DNA of 64,000 nt, from the NCBI GenBank assembly GCA_020064725.1, contig JAGTWJ010000003.1, positions 372,001-436,000 on the forward strand. Reading direction: 5' to 3'. Source of the stretch: Drechslerella dactyloides (taxonomy: Eukaryota > Ascomycota > Orbiliomycetes > Orbiliales > Orbiliaceae). The position numbers were made by a program, and so were the translations under genes. This document shows positions 22,809 to 34,704 of this stretch, piece after piece (within the stretch, counting starts at the first letter, position 1; each line of letters begins with the position of its first letter). Under the pieces are notes generated by a model. That model saw only the letters and a program-made list of their open reading frames with translations. It ran no database searches and had not been told where the DNA came from.

Positions 22809-24296
22809 CTATCCAGAGCTTTTTGAGCCGATAATCTCATGTTCAAATTTAGATCCCGACTTCCTGCCCAGAATACTTTGTAGGATAAAGTATGCTTGCG
22901 TCTCTCCGTCTGGCCCTATCGTTTTCAATCGGGCCAACGCCGCTTCTTTTGATTCATACCCAAGACGTTTGAGTGCCTCTGGACCTCGGGCTATCGCGTT
23001 TGTGATAAACTCCTCGAATCCAATGCGTGCGTTCACATTCTGCATGGCCTTCGCCTCAGAGTCGCAGTTCCGCAAATCTATTTTATTGTGAGAAATATCC
23101 TGTAGGCCAAGTCTCTCGTATTGTTTCCGAATACCATTTCCGCAGCTGTTTCCATCGCGCTTGTTAGTCTGCGCTCGATCTACACGTACTGAGCCCTGCT
23201 ACTCGATAAAAAACTTGTGACGAAAGACAACAGGGTCTTGAGACTGCAGTTGATAAGGATATGCATGCTCACTCCAGATCCTTATTCATGGCTTTGAAGC
23301 TCTTTTGCAATTTTTCGATTATGCCGGCTGGCACTGGCGTCCCATTCTTTTCAATGCCCAATTCGCCGAAGGGAATCTCTTCGAAATGTAGATATCCACC
23401 GGGCTCTGCCATACCACATCAGCCATGAGTTGTTAGTACATGTACTTTTCTCAAGACGAAATTTGAAGGCTCAACAATCGATTTACTCAGAATTTCGAGA
23501 CAGTTTTCAATGGCGAGACCCCACTCATTGACGGTAAGGACGCTTGTGAGCAATCGTGCGTGCACGTAGTGGTACGTCTCGCCGATCGCCCTGAACTTTG
23601 CGGTGTCGAGGATATTCAAGATATCGAGTGTGACATCTTCCCGCTTGTCGACGGGCGGAAATTGGTTGTCGAAGAGATCATAGCCATATAGTCCTGCTTT
23701 CAGATTGTGTTCCACAAGCTCATCGCGGATCGAATACAGCCATATTCTGTTCAGAGACAAAATATACGTAGAGTATCGTCGTAATTCCATGTTAGCAACC
23801 CCTCGCGAAATCATCTTTAAACAGTGTTAAATTTGCCAGGGTCTTAAGTTACTCGAAGGTTTGATTGTAACGCACCTAGTCCCTGTGGCCAAGTCAGCAA
23901 TTTTGAGATACTCTTCTTCCCCCGCAGCTGCGACATCACGAGATAGTCCTTTCTCCGTCCTCTGTACATCCTTGAGATGATTTATCACCGCTGGTGGGAG
24001 AAACCTTCCATTAACTACCCGCTTTAAGATATTGTGCTGAAGATTGAGTCTATATATATATTTCCAGTTTCGATTGATTTAGTCATTGGGTGAATTTTCG
24101 GTTTGCAGGGTGCTGGTTGTGTAACGGTTCACATGTGCGAGGTTGAGCTATGCGAGTAGGCAATAGCGCCATCGACACAACATGTGATTATGTATCGGAG
24201 AAAAGTCTCTAAGACCCAGCAGTGCGTGCGCGTGTACCTCTTTGATGCTTCCTCGTCAATGTTTAACAAATACGGCTGTAATTTAGGCTTCGACAT
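22809..24296 (-). CDS. SAM-dependent methyltransferase, class I (320 aa)
   Basis: Five exons: 24238-24296, 23876-24049, 23487-23746, 23273-23405 and 22809-23145, giving one continuous 963-nt frame. The order of blocks is that of the fungal UMTA/LaeA-like methyltransferases: RLNLQH near residue 20-25, motif I ADLATGTRIWL at about 71-81, YGYDLFDNQFPP (acidic residue of motif II), YHYVHARLL, and LKPGGYLHFEE (K165-E174), then a C-terminal GRK. Motif I reads D-L-A-T-G-T-R where the family has D-x-x-T-G-T-G; the Arg codon spans the second intron. Substrate unknown; no secondary-metabolite backbone gene is adjacent. The last acceptor (23145/23146) was chosen because only it keeps frame and has an upstream CTAAC. 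Confidence 0.8.
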
Positions 24297-25307
24297 TTCG
24301 GATAGGAATCGTCTTTGTGTCGAAGGGAAGGGAAAATAGTACTGTTGGGTTGCCTTGACCCGTAACCTTGAAGTTGGAAAAGCAAAGGCCCGATAACAAT
24401 ATCGCCCCAGTATTCCGCTATTTGTAGCCCGAAACCAACGATCGCGTACAAGTCAAGCGTTATCGCAGTAATCGGCTTGGTGGATGTGTGGGAGTATGCC
24501 TAATATATAGTGTTCGTCGATGCGACGGCGCCTACAGCGCAAAGACAAGGCTAGGGTTAGTTTCCAAGCTAGGCGGATAGACCGGCAGATTACCTCTATT
24601 CACGACATGCGCCGTAACTTAAGTCAAGAGAACTTTACTGCAATTGTTCGTAGACCGTGGACTTGTCGTTATAGAACGTCGACCGTGCGCGCGCGAACCT
24701 ATTTGGTCTCTGTCGGCCGCTATCGACCTATGGATATCACGGAACTCCTGAATTAAGCTTTCCGAATTTGCCGGAGTCGACTCGGCATTATTAGGAGATG
24801 CCGAGCAATACCGGGCCGAAGCATCGCTTTTCACATTGCGCTTGCTTCTTAAATTAACTTCGTCGTGCAGCTATTAGAGTGGACACACTTCCAGGCGCTT
24901 GCTTATTACTGAGCAGTTTGTTGGTTTTACAGGTCAAAATGGGTTTGTCTTTGTAGTGGACATGAATCACTAGATCGCGAGACCGAAATATTCTACTGTT
25001 AGTATGCTCTGAATCCACTCCATGCATATAAGCAATGGTTTTAGCTCTCGGAAATTCGAGCTCAAGGCTAAGGTTAACTCGCGGGCCTATAGAGCACCAG
25101 CGCATAACATAAGCACACCCACTACTATGGATCTCAGCAAATAAAGATTTCTCGAATTCTGTGCGCTATCGCTGCATTGTAGTAGTCAAGTATCCCTATC
25201 CAAGACACGTCCTAGGTCTCGAGGTAGCCTAAGAAGCTCCGCGTTGTTGTGTCGAGGATACGCTATGGACATCCAAACCTCCCAAATACCGCTTCAAGCG
25301 ATAAAAA
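24297..25307. other. intergenic, no supported gene
   Basis: Between the methyltransferase start and the tRNA gene. No ORF with domain or splice support. Confidence 0.5.
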
Positions 25308-25406
25308 GTCGCTGTGGCCGAGTGGTTAAGGCGATTGACTAGAATTTAATCATTTCTAGGCCATCAATTCTCTTCGGGGGCATAGGTTCGAGTCCTATCG
25401 GCGACG
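25308..25406 (+). tRNA. tRNA-Ser (anticodon AGA) with an 18-nt intron
   Basis: Acceptor stem GTCGCTG pairs with CGGCGAC (399-405), discriminator G406. A box TGGCCGAGTGG and B box GGTTCGAGTCC match the Pol III consensus. Anticodon stem ATTGA/TCAAT closes loop CTAGAAA once the intron at 25345-25362 is removed, so the intron sits after position 37, the canonical site. Anticodon AGA at 25341-25343. A class-II variable arm precedes the T arm ATAGG/CCTAT. Confidence 0.93.
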
Positions 25407-25414
25407 AAATTCAA

Positions 25415-25422
25415 TTTTTTTT
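25415..25422 (+). terminator. Pol III terminator of tRNA-Ser
   Basis: Run of eight T starting 9 bases after the mature 3' end of the tRNA. Confidence 0.85.
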
Positions 25423-26089
25423 GATTTATGTGTACCAGGCTAGGGCGCCGAGGTTTTGCCTTCCCGGATTTCGGGTGTGGAGGCGAAATAGGCTGTACAG
25501 TACAAACGATGTGGTAGGGGTCGTAGGTGAGTCTTATACCTTAGCTTTTGACAATTGATCGACTGGGCAATTGAGAAATTGGAACACGAATATCAACAAC
25601 GGTTCAAGCTGCGTTTCGATCTGAGGGGAAAGGGGCACAAGTTCTTCAAAGACAGGATATATATACTATATATACACGCTATTATCATAACGGGGTTAAC
25701 TGTTCGGCAGCTCGATTTTAAACTCTGTTACTCTGGAGCTCGAAAATACCGAGATTTGTTAGTCAATCGCTTGCTTCAACGTGTTAACTGCTATAGCTAG
25801 GCATCAGAAGTAGTTATCTTTATTTCATAGCCGACTATATCTATTGCACCTGCCAGCATGCGGAACTTTGTGAGTTTGTATTTATGACGATGCTGAGTTC
25901 ATCTCAAAAGGAAAAGATGCTCGATGAATCGAATGATACATCTAGATATCTATGAAATGAATTTATGTTGATGAGTTGATGAGTCATTACCATCGAACGC
26001 TCCGCGTCTGCTATTGTACTAAGGTAGCTTCAAAATACAAAGTCATTGAACCGATTGATATGAGCTAGCTACCACTTCGCGACTCAGTA
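25423..26089. other. intergenic, no supported gene
   Basis: A/T-rich; one short plus-strand frame without features. It includes the 3' flank of the HsbA-like gene. Confidence 0.5.
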
Positions 26090-26944
26090 TTACACAGTGA
26101 TATCACGCGCGTGGCGTCTAACGCGAGTGTTTCCATCAATCAATGGAAGAGGTCTTTCGAAGTCTTGCGCAGCTTGAGTATAAGTTTGACTAATCGAGGT
26201 CGCTTTTCCTTGGATGAAGCTGGCTTCGGATGGAATTCTGGCGATCAATCCTACCAAGACACCCTATCATGAGATGTTCTGGTTAATATCATACATAATT
26301 CTAGCACCATCAATCGAACAATGAATGCGCAGACTTACATCCACAAGTCCCTCTAGCGTTCGCGCGTATAAGGCTGTCTTAGAGCGGGAGAAAGGATCTA
26401 TCATGAGCCATGATTTTCCGCTCAGAATGGTCCACAATTCTATCTGGGCATCAATGAACTATGGCGCACCCACGAGATGATTAGGTTCACAGCAATATAG
26501 AGAATATCCAGTCGCTTCACTCACGGATTCGCACGCCTGCGCAACAGGCTTAGCGTCTGGATCGACAATGGGCGCGTCGGGTTGCATTTGAGGTAAAAGC
26601 TCGTTCAGTCTCACGATGGCCGCTTCGCAGCCATCGAATATCACCTGTTAGATTGGCAAATCAGTTTGTCGTCCAAAATGGGATGTGCGGGTCAGAAACA
26701 TATGCCCAGACTTGGACATCGATCTTAAAACATTGAGGACGAAGCTGATTACCGCAAGAGGACCCTGCCCAACGCCTGCGAGAGGCCCACTGGTAACGGT
26801 GATGCTGTTGGCCGGCTGAATGAGGTTCTTCGTTTCAGTAGTCAGGATGTTGAGTCTGTCAATGTAGAACTGTGGGGCTTGTGCCAAGGAAGAGACGGAA
26901 AATGATGCTAATGCCACTGCGATGGCTGGTTTGAAGAACAGCAT
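26090..26944 (-). CDS. HsbA-like / cell-wall galactomannoprotein family protein (201 aa)
   Basis: Secreted wall protein of the hydrophobic-surface-binding protein A family. Exons 26753-26944, 26525-26644, 26339-26458 and 26090-26263; all introns are phase 0 with clear donors (GTAATC, GTGAGT, GTAAGT). Start at 26944: signal peptide about 1-21 (FKPAIAVALASFSVSSLAQA). The mature part has the family pattern: DRLNILTTETKNLIQPANSI, then PLAGVGQGPLA, a central helix with ..RLNELLPQM, ELWTILSGKS and a final segment GLIARIPSEASFIQ. HsbA proteins bind hydrophobic surfaces and can recruit hydrolases; the role here is inferred from family only. A longer upstream ATG exists but would hide the signal peptide. 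Confidence 0.85.
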
Positions 26945-28209
26945 TGTGAGGTAGAGGACGACGGTCGTGATAGCAAAGCTGATTACGGTACCGGTCAATA
27001 AGTCGAGAATATAGCTCTTGCTGTTAATCAAATCGACTCGATATGCTGGAAGATTATATGCAGAGGGTAAGAGATAGCTCTGACAGATATAAACCCGCTT
27101 TATATAGATACCTCCAAGTCTACAGAGCTCGTCTGGCTGGAACAGATAGCTCTGTGATTCCCCTTCTCTTGTTGCCTACTAAGCATACTTAAGTATATGA
27201 GGCTTCCCCAGTAAATCCAGAGAGAATGGCCGCCCTTGCTCAGAATGTGTGATGGAATGAGTTGATATATCAAGGCAGACGTCGATCCTTCACGGTGCGT
27301 CGTTAACGGACGAAAGTTGTTACAAAATTTGGTATTAACGTTGATGTCAAAACAAGATATATTTGCGTGGTTCTGTGCGCGCTTGCGCTTGCGGTCTCGC
27401 AGCGCCGAGCCAAAGCAAGGGCCTGCGTCGGCTTTCTGTTGTTCCACGGCGTTATTGACGGCCAGTGGTAACTTTGGTGATATCTTGTGATGAGATGTTT
27501 ATATCGAGATGCTCCAGCGGGCACATTTCAAACCCCGGGAGGTCGTGGAGCTGAAACTGGGAACGGTGGAATTGGCTTGTAGTATGCTCTCGAGCTCGCC
27601 CAAGGGATACAAGTTGAGCTCGCCAGCTCTCGGACCATGCCAGGGGCTCGATTGGCGTGCTGGATTTGGAGATTTGATTCTCGCAGGCAGAAGTAGTTAA
27701 TCCTAGCACTAAAAGACACGGCATATTCCGCATATCTTTGGGTTACCAGCATTTCTAAGCCACGGAAGGGGTCGGCGTACGTTGCGATTTCTGAAGTGTG
27801 AAAAGCTATTACTCAGTTGCTTGCGCCTATTGCTTACGAAAGTCGAGCGCGGGCGGTACGTTGGCAAACGTAACGGAACTTGTCGAGGAAGTCGATAACT
27901 ATATATGTGCATGTATATGGATACCCCTCTCGGATCCGATGAAATATGTTGGATTCATTGACTTGATTTATTCCGATATCTATAAAGTTGAAGAAATGAA
28001 GACTATCCGCCCCCCTTAACACTCTCAGGACCCATAACTCCCAACTTCAAAATTGTTTCCCGAAAATGACACATAAGACAGAAGTAAACCAATAATACAC
28101 CAGTTTGCAGATGAAGGGGTACTCCTGGGCCCGTCTAAACTAGAAATTCTATGAAAGGACGACAAGATCTCGAGGATGGCACTAATGCAATGTAAGACAA
28201 AAGAAAGGG
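26945..28209. other. intergenic with one doubtful ORF
   Basis: Region between two minus-strand genes. Apart from the weak candidate at 27452-27733, nothing is supported. Confidence 0.45.
27452..27733 (-). CDS. doubtful small secreted-protein ORF (93 aa)
   Basis: Begins MRNMPCLLVLGLTTSACENQ, which resembles a short signal peptide, then a polar stretch with one further Cys. No family, no clear intron, and the frame ends abruptly while a neighbouring frame stays open, so either it is spliced in a way I could not fix or it is spurious. Confidence 0.2.
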   Translation of the reverse strand: MRNMPCLLVLGLTTSACENQISKSSTPIEPLAWSESWRAQLVSLGRAREHTTSQFHRSQFQLHDLPGFEMCPLEHLDINISSQDITKVTTGRQ

Positions 28210-30009
28210 TTACACACGCTGCCGCTTCGCTAGTAGAACGGCAAGCACAATTATAATCCATACCTCAGGGGCGATGAACACGACTCCCCACTTACTTGCG
28301 GATCCGATCCGAAATCCCGAGACGCGTGCAGATCCATTCCGGTTGACGATAGTCGGTGAATCTTGGCTTAGCTGTGGTGTCTGGTCTGACCCTAGATACT
28401 GCCCAACGCCAATGGCAGTTATAGTGCCCAAAACGTCTTCGAGGGCATTCTCTGAGTTCTCATAGAGAAAGGAACTGGAATTTCTGCCTAGAACTGCAGT
28501 AGACAATGCGTCCCACCAACCGTCGTTGTATCGATTCTGCATGAATAACGGCGCAACCATTCCGGCACCAAAAGCTAGTACTCCAGCGGTCAGGACGTCT
28601 GTCGACTGGCTCTCTGGATTCTGGATTGGCACGAATGAGTTTTTGTTGCAGGATGGATTCTCTCGCTCTGAGGATGATATTATGAACTCTGCAGCCGCAT
28701 TGACTTTGAGGTTTTCACGATTCACAAATGACTCGTACGGCTGCTTGTAGTTTCTCGAGATAGTAGTTTCGCGGAATCCGATACCTGAGGAAATATCAAT
28801 ATCGCATGCAACAGCGTAGGATATGGAATTCACTGCAGGGAAATCCAGCAACGCTGATGCAAGTAGTCCAGCATGTGAATTTATGGAACCGATCACATAA
28901 GTGATCGATCCTACACTGCGGCCCTGAGTGCAGAATCCGGACGCGGATGCGCCGTCGTTCTGCAAATCAGCACCAAATATAGGCGTCGATACATTACAGT
29001 TTTGGTCGAGCTGAACAGTGAGGTTATTCAATCCAGCAACTACCTTTCCTGCTCGGTAACACCTTGCCGGATTTCGCACAAAGACTGGGAGGCATTGGGC
29101 TGACTCTTGCAGGGCGCTTCTGTCCTTCGGCGGCGTTCCCAGGTTCCAGAATATTTTGTCGAAGCTTGCGAGTCGATCGCGAGCATTGTACGGGACACCG
29201 ATACTCGAGCGGGTGACTCCCGCACTAGACAACAAGTACGCATAACCGTTGTTTTCGATACGGGAATTTGAAATGCCATCCAGCACAGAAAGTGCCGAAT
29301 CAGCAAGACAGGAGCTTCGACTATGCTGAATGTTTATAAACGTGCCGTTTTCAAGCCTCCAGCTAATCGACCTTGCTGCTGGTTCAAGCGATAGCGATGT
29401 ACACTCCAAGGCTCCAGGCGTAAGCTGAGCTGTCGTTGGAAAGGTTTTGAATCCGATAGAGGGTGTCAGGGCAGTTATCATCGCTGGCACACTTAAAGAG
29501 GCGAATACTAGCGTAACCGTAGTGCCCCAATAGTAGCCATAGTCTTTGTAGGATCCGAATCCTAGTAAAGTCTCGATTCTTCGCGAGTTGACGTTCTGGG
29601 CCACATCTGCTTTCCGTAGTCTCCTCGCCTCAACGTAGAAGATCCACTGCAGTCTGATCTGTCTTACCACATATGCTGTCGCGGCTGTGACTAATATTGT
29701 CGTCCCGAAAACGTAAAGGGCTCTTGAATCATTCGGAAGTACTCCCGGCATGGATAGAGTGATATCCACAAGATTGAAGACCAGAATGCAGACGACAGCA
29801 GTGACCTCTATCGCGATGGCAAGGAGACATTGCAGCGTTTCCAAAGAAATCAGATATCGAGGTGCCTTGCTCGTCACAGCGACTTGAGCTTCCACTGTTT
29901 CCTGTTTTAGATGTATAGGCTCAAGTGCTATTGACCGGCTGGAAGTATCATATGAGGAAGCCGCGGTTCGTTCCTGCCATCGTACAACCGCTGCTCGGGT
30001 TGCGTACAT
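28210..30009 (-). CDS. fungal multi-pass membrane protein with large extracellular domain (599 aa)
   Basis: Single ORF. Hydrophobic helices at about residues 55-80, 92-113 and 160-185 are followed by some 380 residues with many N-glycosylation sequons (NGT, NLT, NCS, NGS, NSS) and several Cys, then a last helix (APEVWIIIVLAVLLA) and a very short basic tail, AKRQRV. This plan, three N-terminal helices, a long ectodomain and one C-terminal helix, recurs in uncharacterised ascomycete proteins, but I cannot name a function. An in-frame TAG lies just before the ATG. CAGC|GTGTGT near the end could be a donor leading to a slightly longer tail. Confidence 0.7.
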   Translation of the reverse strand: MYATRAAVVRWQERTAASSYDTSSRSIALEPIHLKQETVEAQVAVTSKAPRYLISLETLQCLLAIAIEVTAVVCILVFNLVDITLSMPGVLPNDSRALYVFGTTILVTAATAYVVRQIRLQWIFYVEARRLRKADVAQNVNSRRIETLLGFGSYKDYGYYWGTTVTLVFASLSVPAMITALTPSIGFKTFPTTAQLTPGALECTSLSLEPAARSISWRLENGTFINIQHSRSSCLADSALSVLDGISNSRIENNGYAYLLSSAGVTRSSIGVPYNARDRLASFDKIFWNLGTPPKDRSALQESAQCLPVFVRNPARCYRAGKVVAGLNNLTVQLDQNCNVSTPIFGADLQNDGASASGFCTQGRSVGSITYVIGSINSHAGLLASALLDFPAVNSISYAVACDIDISSGIGFRETTISRNYKQPYESFVNRENLKVNAAAEFIISSSERENPSCNKNSFVPIQNPESQSTDVLTAGVLAFGAGMVAPLFMQNRYNDGWWDALSTAVLGRNSSSFLYENSENALEDVLGTITAIGVGQYLGSDQTPQLSQDSPTIVNRNGSARVSGFRIGSASKWGVVFIAPEVWIIIVLAVLLAKRQRV

Positions 30010-32394
30010 CTAGTCTTCCGCTCCTGAGCAGGCCTAGCGTTAAATTTGGCAGGCTTCAGCTGCCTGTTGAGCGTCGGCTTTTGCGAAGAGTGCTGAGCCT
30101 GCCACCATAAAGATTCAGATCGATCGCTATGAGGTGAATGTCTATAGAAACGAAAATATATAATGAAGAGCGTCAGTCGAAGTATAGTGGTTGATCTACA
30201 GCAACTCTGAAATACTCCTGGTAAATAGCAAAGAACTGGTTGTGTTCGTGAAAAGGATATTGTATAGTTGATGAGATCGGAACTCGGAAACACGGACGGG
30301 CGGGCGACCCCCATATCTATACCAAGAGTTAAGAAACTGGATCTGGGAGAAAATCGCCTGTTGACCTGGTAAGATAATTGATTTTGAAGCAAGGATTACT
30401 TCGCTTCCAATCGCGCTGAGCAATTGAAATCAGAGATATATTAAATCTTCGGAGGGCGTCGGTATACAATATGACCTCAGACGCGGCGAATGAGTCTCGA
30501 AAATGCTTTTGTATATGCGGTGTTGCAGGAACAGGCGTCTGCGATGCATATTTTTCGTGAGATGGTCAGGGTCTGAAGCCCGAGAACACTTATCGAAAAC
30601 CTCAATTGGCCGATTGATCAATTCGAAAACGTTCGTTCCAGGTTACCGTTTCAATTGGGGGAGAGGTTTATCCGGTGGATCGATTCGGTAATTCGATATG
30701 ACTAGTGACGATGCAGGGACAACTCCATGACTCCATTGTATTGACGAATTAAGTAAACCTTCGTGGCTAGGCGCCATTGGTATCAAAGCTCGGATGCCAT
30801 GGGATTGGGGCGGAGTTTCAAAGATGTTCTATAGAACATTCCATAATCCCTGCTTTTATAGATAGCCTGCCTATCCAAACCGTGGTGGTGTGTTAAGATC
30901 GGAGTTTGTTGACATGGGCTTCAGTGGATTGGGATGACAGAGATCTGGCTAAATGCGGTTGAAACTTTCTCAAACCCCTGGCACTAACTAGACCTTGGTA
31001 GTGATGATTCTAGCACACCACTATCGACAGATGCTGCCAATCTGGTGAAATTGAAGACAAAGCAGTACTTCATTTTCCTAAGCTCTGAGGATGAATTTCG
31101 GAAAAACTGGCTGGATTTGCTGGCCTTGTGTGTTAGCAGGCTATTAATTGGAGCAACTGAGGATATACCGACGGTCTCAGTTGTTGTTTATGTGCACTTG
31201 TGCATGTGTTCTACAGATCTTGACAGAGCGCTAGAGCCCTGCATCGGTTCAAGAATATTAGAAATAAGTTTTCGTAATGCTCGTTGATAGAATCTCGCCC
31301 ATATGCTATATTTGAGGTGCTGACTGTAATCTTCTAGCCTGATACCTAAGCAGCTTTGCCGGTTGACATACCTGTGTGTATGCAGCTTGAGCTGCAAAGG
31401 GAGGGTTGCAACGCGATCGAATGACCCGCGCGGCCGTGACTGGTGTGGACGCAACGTTGATCATAGAATACCACATCGGGTAATGTGGATGGTTAAAATA
31501 AAAATCAAGAACTCATACTTATCTTGCTGGTGGAATTTTGTGTCGTGGGGGGTTGCTCCGATTCATCATCCGAAAGTTTGTTAGTTTGTTTGATGTGGAA
31601 GTTGTGAATATCTCAACGCGACGCGCGTGCAACACTTGTTACACTTGTTACACAGGCTCTCAGGGTGAATCCTCTGGTACTCCGAGCGCCATTTTTGGCA
31701 TCAAGGCGACTCTATCAGCCTCATTGCGGCCGAGTCCTTCTCTTGCAGGAACATTCGACGCCGGCGGCTCGCTTGATTGATCAGCGAAACTTTTGTTACA
31801 ACAGGATAGTTTACCACGCGTTCGTTAGCTTCGGCGTTCTGGACAACGAATGATTGAATGGGGAAATCTCCGGTATCAAGAGCATCTGCTCTTCAGTTTC
31901 GCTGCAGTGTACGGCAATCGCAATCTTAAAATCGGGTTGCATAGTGCGTATAGCGCCGTGTGGTCTGAAATTGCAGCTGGGCCGGTGTTGATTAGCCTTG
32001 GCCTGAGTCTGCAGGTGTCATTCTGCGACCGCCTGCAGCAGTTTCAGGCTGCATGTGCCTCGACGGACGGATTCGGTGGGTTCATGCGTCCTTACATTCG
32101 CGTTTCACAGTTTTCTGGAAGACCTTTACCTGTGTTTTCCCCCAGATGTGTATGCCTACATGCCCATACAACCAGACGTTATATAACCCAGGTTTAGGCT
32201 CTCTGTGCTTCGCTTCCATGATTTGAGCGAGAGTTACTAACTAACGACCTGCTTTTTATCGATCACAAAGGGCCGGATCCCGCAACAATTTCAGTTCTCT
32301 AATTCTGGGTTAATTATCGGTCTGGCTATCGATAATTAATTTATTTTTCTACCATTTATATCTTTATAGAATAATATAATACGATTCAACAACC
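30010..32394. other. 2.4-kb intergenic region, no supported gene
   Basis: Divergent promoters of the 599-aa protein and the secreted 185-aa protein. Short frames only; it contains a small 9-bp tandem repeat at 31632-31653. Confidence 0.5.
31632..31653. repeat. short tandem repeat, unit ACACTTGTT (about 2.4 copies)
   Basis: Two perfect copies followed by ACAC. Confidence 0.85.
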
Positions 32395-33222
32395 ATGCTT
32401 CGAGCTTCCACTAGTTTGTTATCTTTGTATCTCGCCACTTATGGTGTGCTAGCAGCACCGCAGGGCAATCGGTAAGTGGTCTCCTGTCACACAATCCCGA
32501 CTTATGAGCTATAGAAGAGAAGGCGTCTGGCTTGCGAGACAATATAGAAGAGAATATAGCGTTATAGAGCTCGATCGCTGACAGCTGGCCAGCCTGCAGA
32601 ACCCTCTCACCGACGTCGCCAAACTGCTTGTAGATATCAATCTCGATTCTGCCATGATCTGTGGCGACGAAATCAGTATGTGCTTTAGTATCCGAAAGCA
32701 TGTGACTGTCCAATACTCTAGGAGTTGGATCGGCTAATAATTAACACTTCTTTATGAATAGGTGCACCGATATCCGCGATCGCTTTACCCAAAGTTCTAA
32801 GTGCGAATTCCCGGGATTCGCGTTCGGGTATAATTCGAGTTCAAATAGACCCAACAACGTTGAAGGCTGCTAAGACGGATGAATTGTGTAACGGCGCCTT
32901 CTCGAATGGCGTGCCTGAAGACGGCAGCTTGCTGAAAAATGCAGAGTCGGTGGTCGTTGTGTTCAAAAAGACAGGGAGTGGCTTGTGGGGTTTGAAATGG
33001 TGAGCATTAGTTATCAGGTTTGCCTTTGCGCTAGGAGATGTTATGCTGACACGGCTGTATAGCGACCGGCCGATAGTGAGGTCCAAGTCTAGTGGCGACG
33101 GCACAGATGTTGAGAAACGAAGCTCCGACAAGACAAACAGCGACGACATCAAAAGTAAGATTAGGGAAAAGAATGGCCGGCGAAACATCGCAGTCAGCGA
33201 ATTCGATATTGAGGTTTTGTAA
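32395..33222 (+). CDS. secreted protein of unknown function (185 aa, 4 exons)
   Basis: Exons 32395-32471, 32593-32675, 32762-32999 and 33063-33222. Start context CAACCATGC. Residues 1-21 form a signal peptide (SLLSLYLATYGVLAAP). The mature part includes DVAKLLVDINLDSAMICGDE, a valine-rich strand ESVVVVFKK and a highly charged C-terminal third (KSSGDGTDVEKRSSDKTNSD). There are three Cys. Frame is kept across all three introns with good GTAAGT, GTATGT and GTGAGC donors; the first acceptor (32592/32593) was chosen because it alone avoids stops. No family recognised; size and secretion fit an effector-like or wall-associated protein. A 144-aa antisense ORF overlaps it and is probably a shadow. 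Confidence 0.65.
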
Positions 33223-34704
33223 AGAAGAATCTCGGCGATGTTTGGACCAATATGTTCACTCAAGTTATTTTCCATCAGAGCTGCAGCGAGGGAGTTGCGT
33301 ATTGTCCATTACGATCGGTGAGCCCGTATTATGGCCTTACGGTTCACATCTTGATATTATCTATGGCGTAACTGGATTACAACTCTATGAAGGTGCATTA
33401 AACTATGAGGCTAGATCTTGCTATTCTTACCAAATACTGAAAGCCAGAGCTGTGGGGAACACGCCACCCATTGTTAACTTGTAAATCGCGGGCCTGATTC
33501 CTTCCAGTGTACGTATAGAACTGAAGAGCTGCAGCCACGTAGCGGCTGGCATCGGGGCCAGCTGTAGCAGTAGAGCTCGGTGTGTGTATATATGAGTATT
33601 GAAGTACTGGTACGCTCTCGAATAACTGGCCAACTGGTCAGTGGTCGCTGACGCTTTCGTGTGTCTGCCAACTCACCTTTGGCTAATCTGAAAATCAAGG
33701 CACTCGTAGCAGACCGTAGAGAAGCTAGGATGTATCTACCTACCTAACTTCCGCCTTAGGTACTTGAAATAGATGCTGAAATCTGACGATGAAGGTACTT
33801 ATAGAGCATGAGCGATTGCCGAGAGGCTCGTGCATTCAATTCCCAGTCACACCTGAAGTGGCTGTCGAAGTGGATTGTCGGCTCTTCGCGACGTAGCTAC
33901 AAACTGTGTTTTCTATGCCGACAAATTTACAATCTCGCGTTTCGCAGCAAAGGAATTTTCAGGGCAGTTTCACATTGACTCAGCGGTGAGCTTCGGTTTC
34001 AATCAGACGTCTCGTTCTAGATCTGTTGCTAGATAGCGTCGGAGAGTATGCCTTTCGGTTTAGGAGCAGCGCTTGCAAGCTGGAAAGTCCTGCTAGCGCC
34101 TTGCGCAGGGAAACAAACGCCAAAAACCTAGCAAATTTTGCAAGGCTACTTGAGGTGGACTTGAAGGCTACTTGTACGCACGTTTTCGAATTGGCCTTGA
34201 GGGTGCAGTGTGGACTTGAGGCTTTTGTTGGCGAGTGGCAATGAAGCTTATGCCAAGTCTGCGAGCAGTTGGACTTTGCCCAATTGGTTGCTCTCGAGTC
34301 AATCCAAGCTAACGACCAAAGACGCATAGGCTTGAATTCCAGCGCCGTCGATTGGCGGGGAACATCATGGCGGGCCGGGCACAGCATTTGGTCGGACGAT
34401 CGGACCTTAAAAGTTGCTGCGACACACAACGTTATGGGACATGACGACATCAGACTGCCTTGTACATGTACATTAGCTTTGGGTCTTCTTGCGGGGTTGT
34501 TATCATAAGACCTCGAGTAAATGAATGAATTGTCTATAAAATAGAGGCAAAGCTGGACTGTGCCCTAGCTTCTGGGTTTAAAATTTCACCAACAGCAATC
34601 ACCAGCAGCAGCCTTAAAACCTGGAAGCTATATACTCCCCGATCGACTGAGCTCGAAATCCTATATGCACATACATATTCATCTGGATAGGTCTCGTTGA
34701 TATT
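33223..34704. other. intergenic, no supported gene
   Basis: Frames at 33980-34450 and similar lack features. The right end holds the promoter of the next gene. Confidence 0.5.
34535..34543 (+). promoter_or_regulatory. TATA box of the 252-aa protein gene
   Basis: TATAAAATA 162 bases before the ATG at 34705, a normal fungal spacing. Confidence 0.5.

Noticed and set aside
24552..24560. Telomere-like TAGGGTTAG
   Set aside because: A single occurrence in unique sequence with no tandem array; chance.
32841..33275. 144-codon minus-strand ORF with a hydrophobic N-terminal segment
   Set aside because: The plus-strand gene has signal peptide and phased introns; this frame is best explained as its complement, though noted as worth checking.
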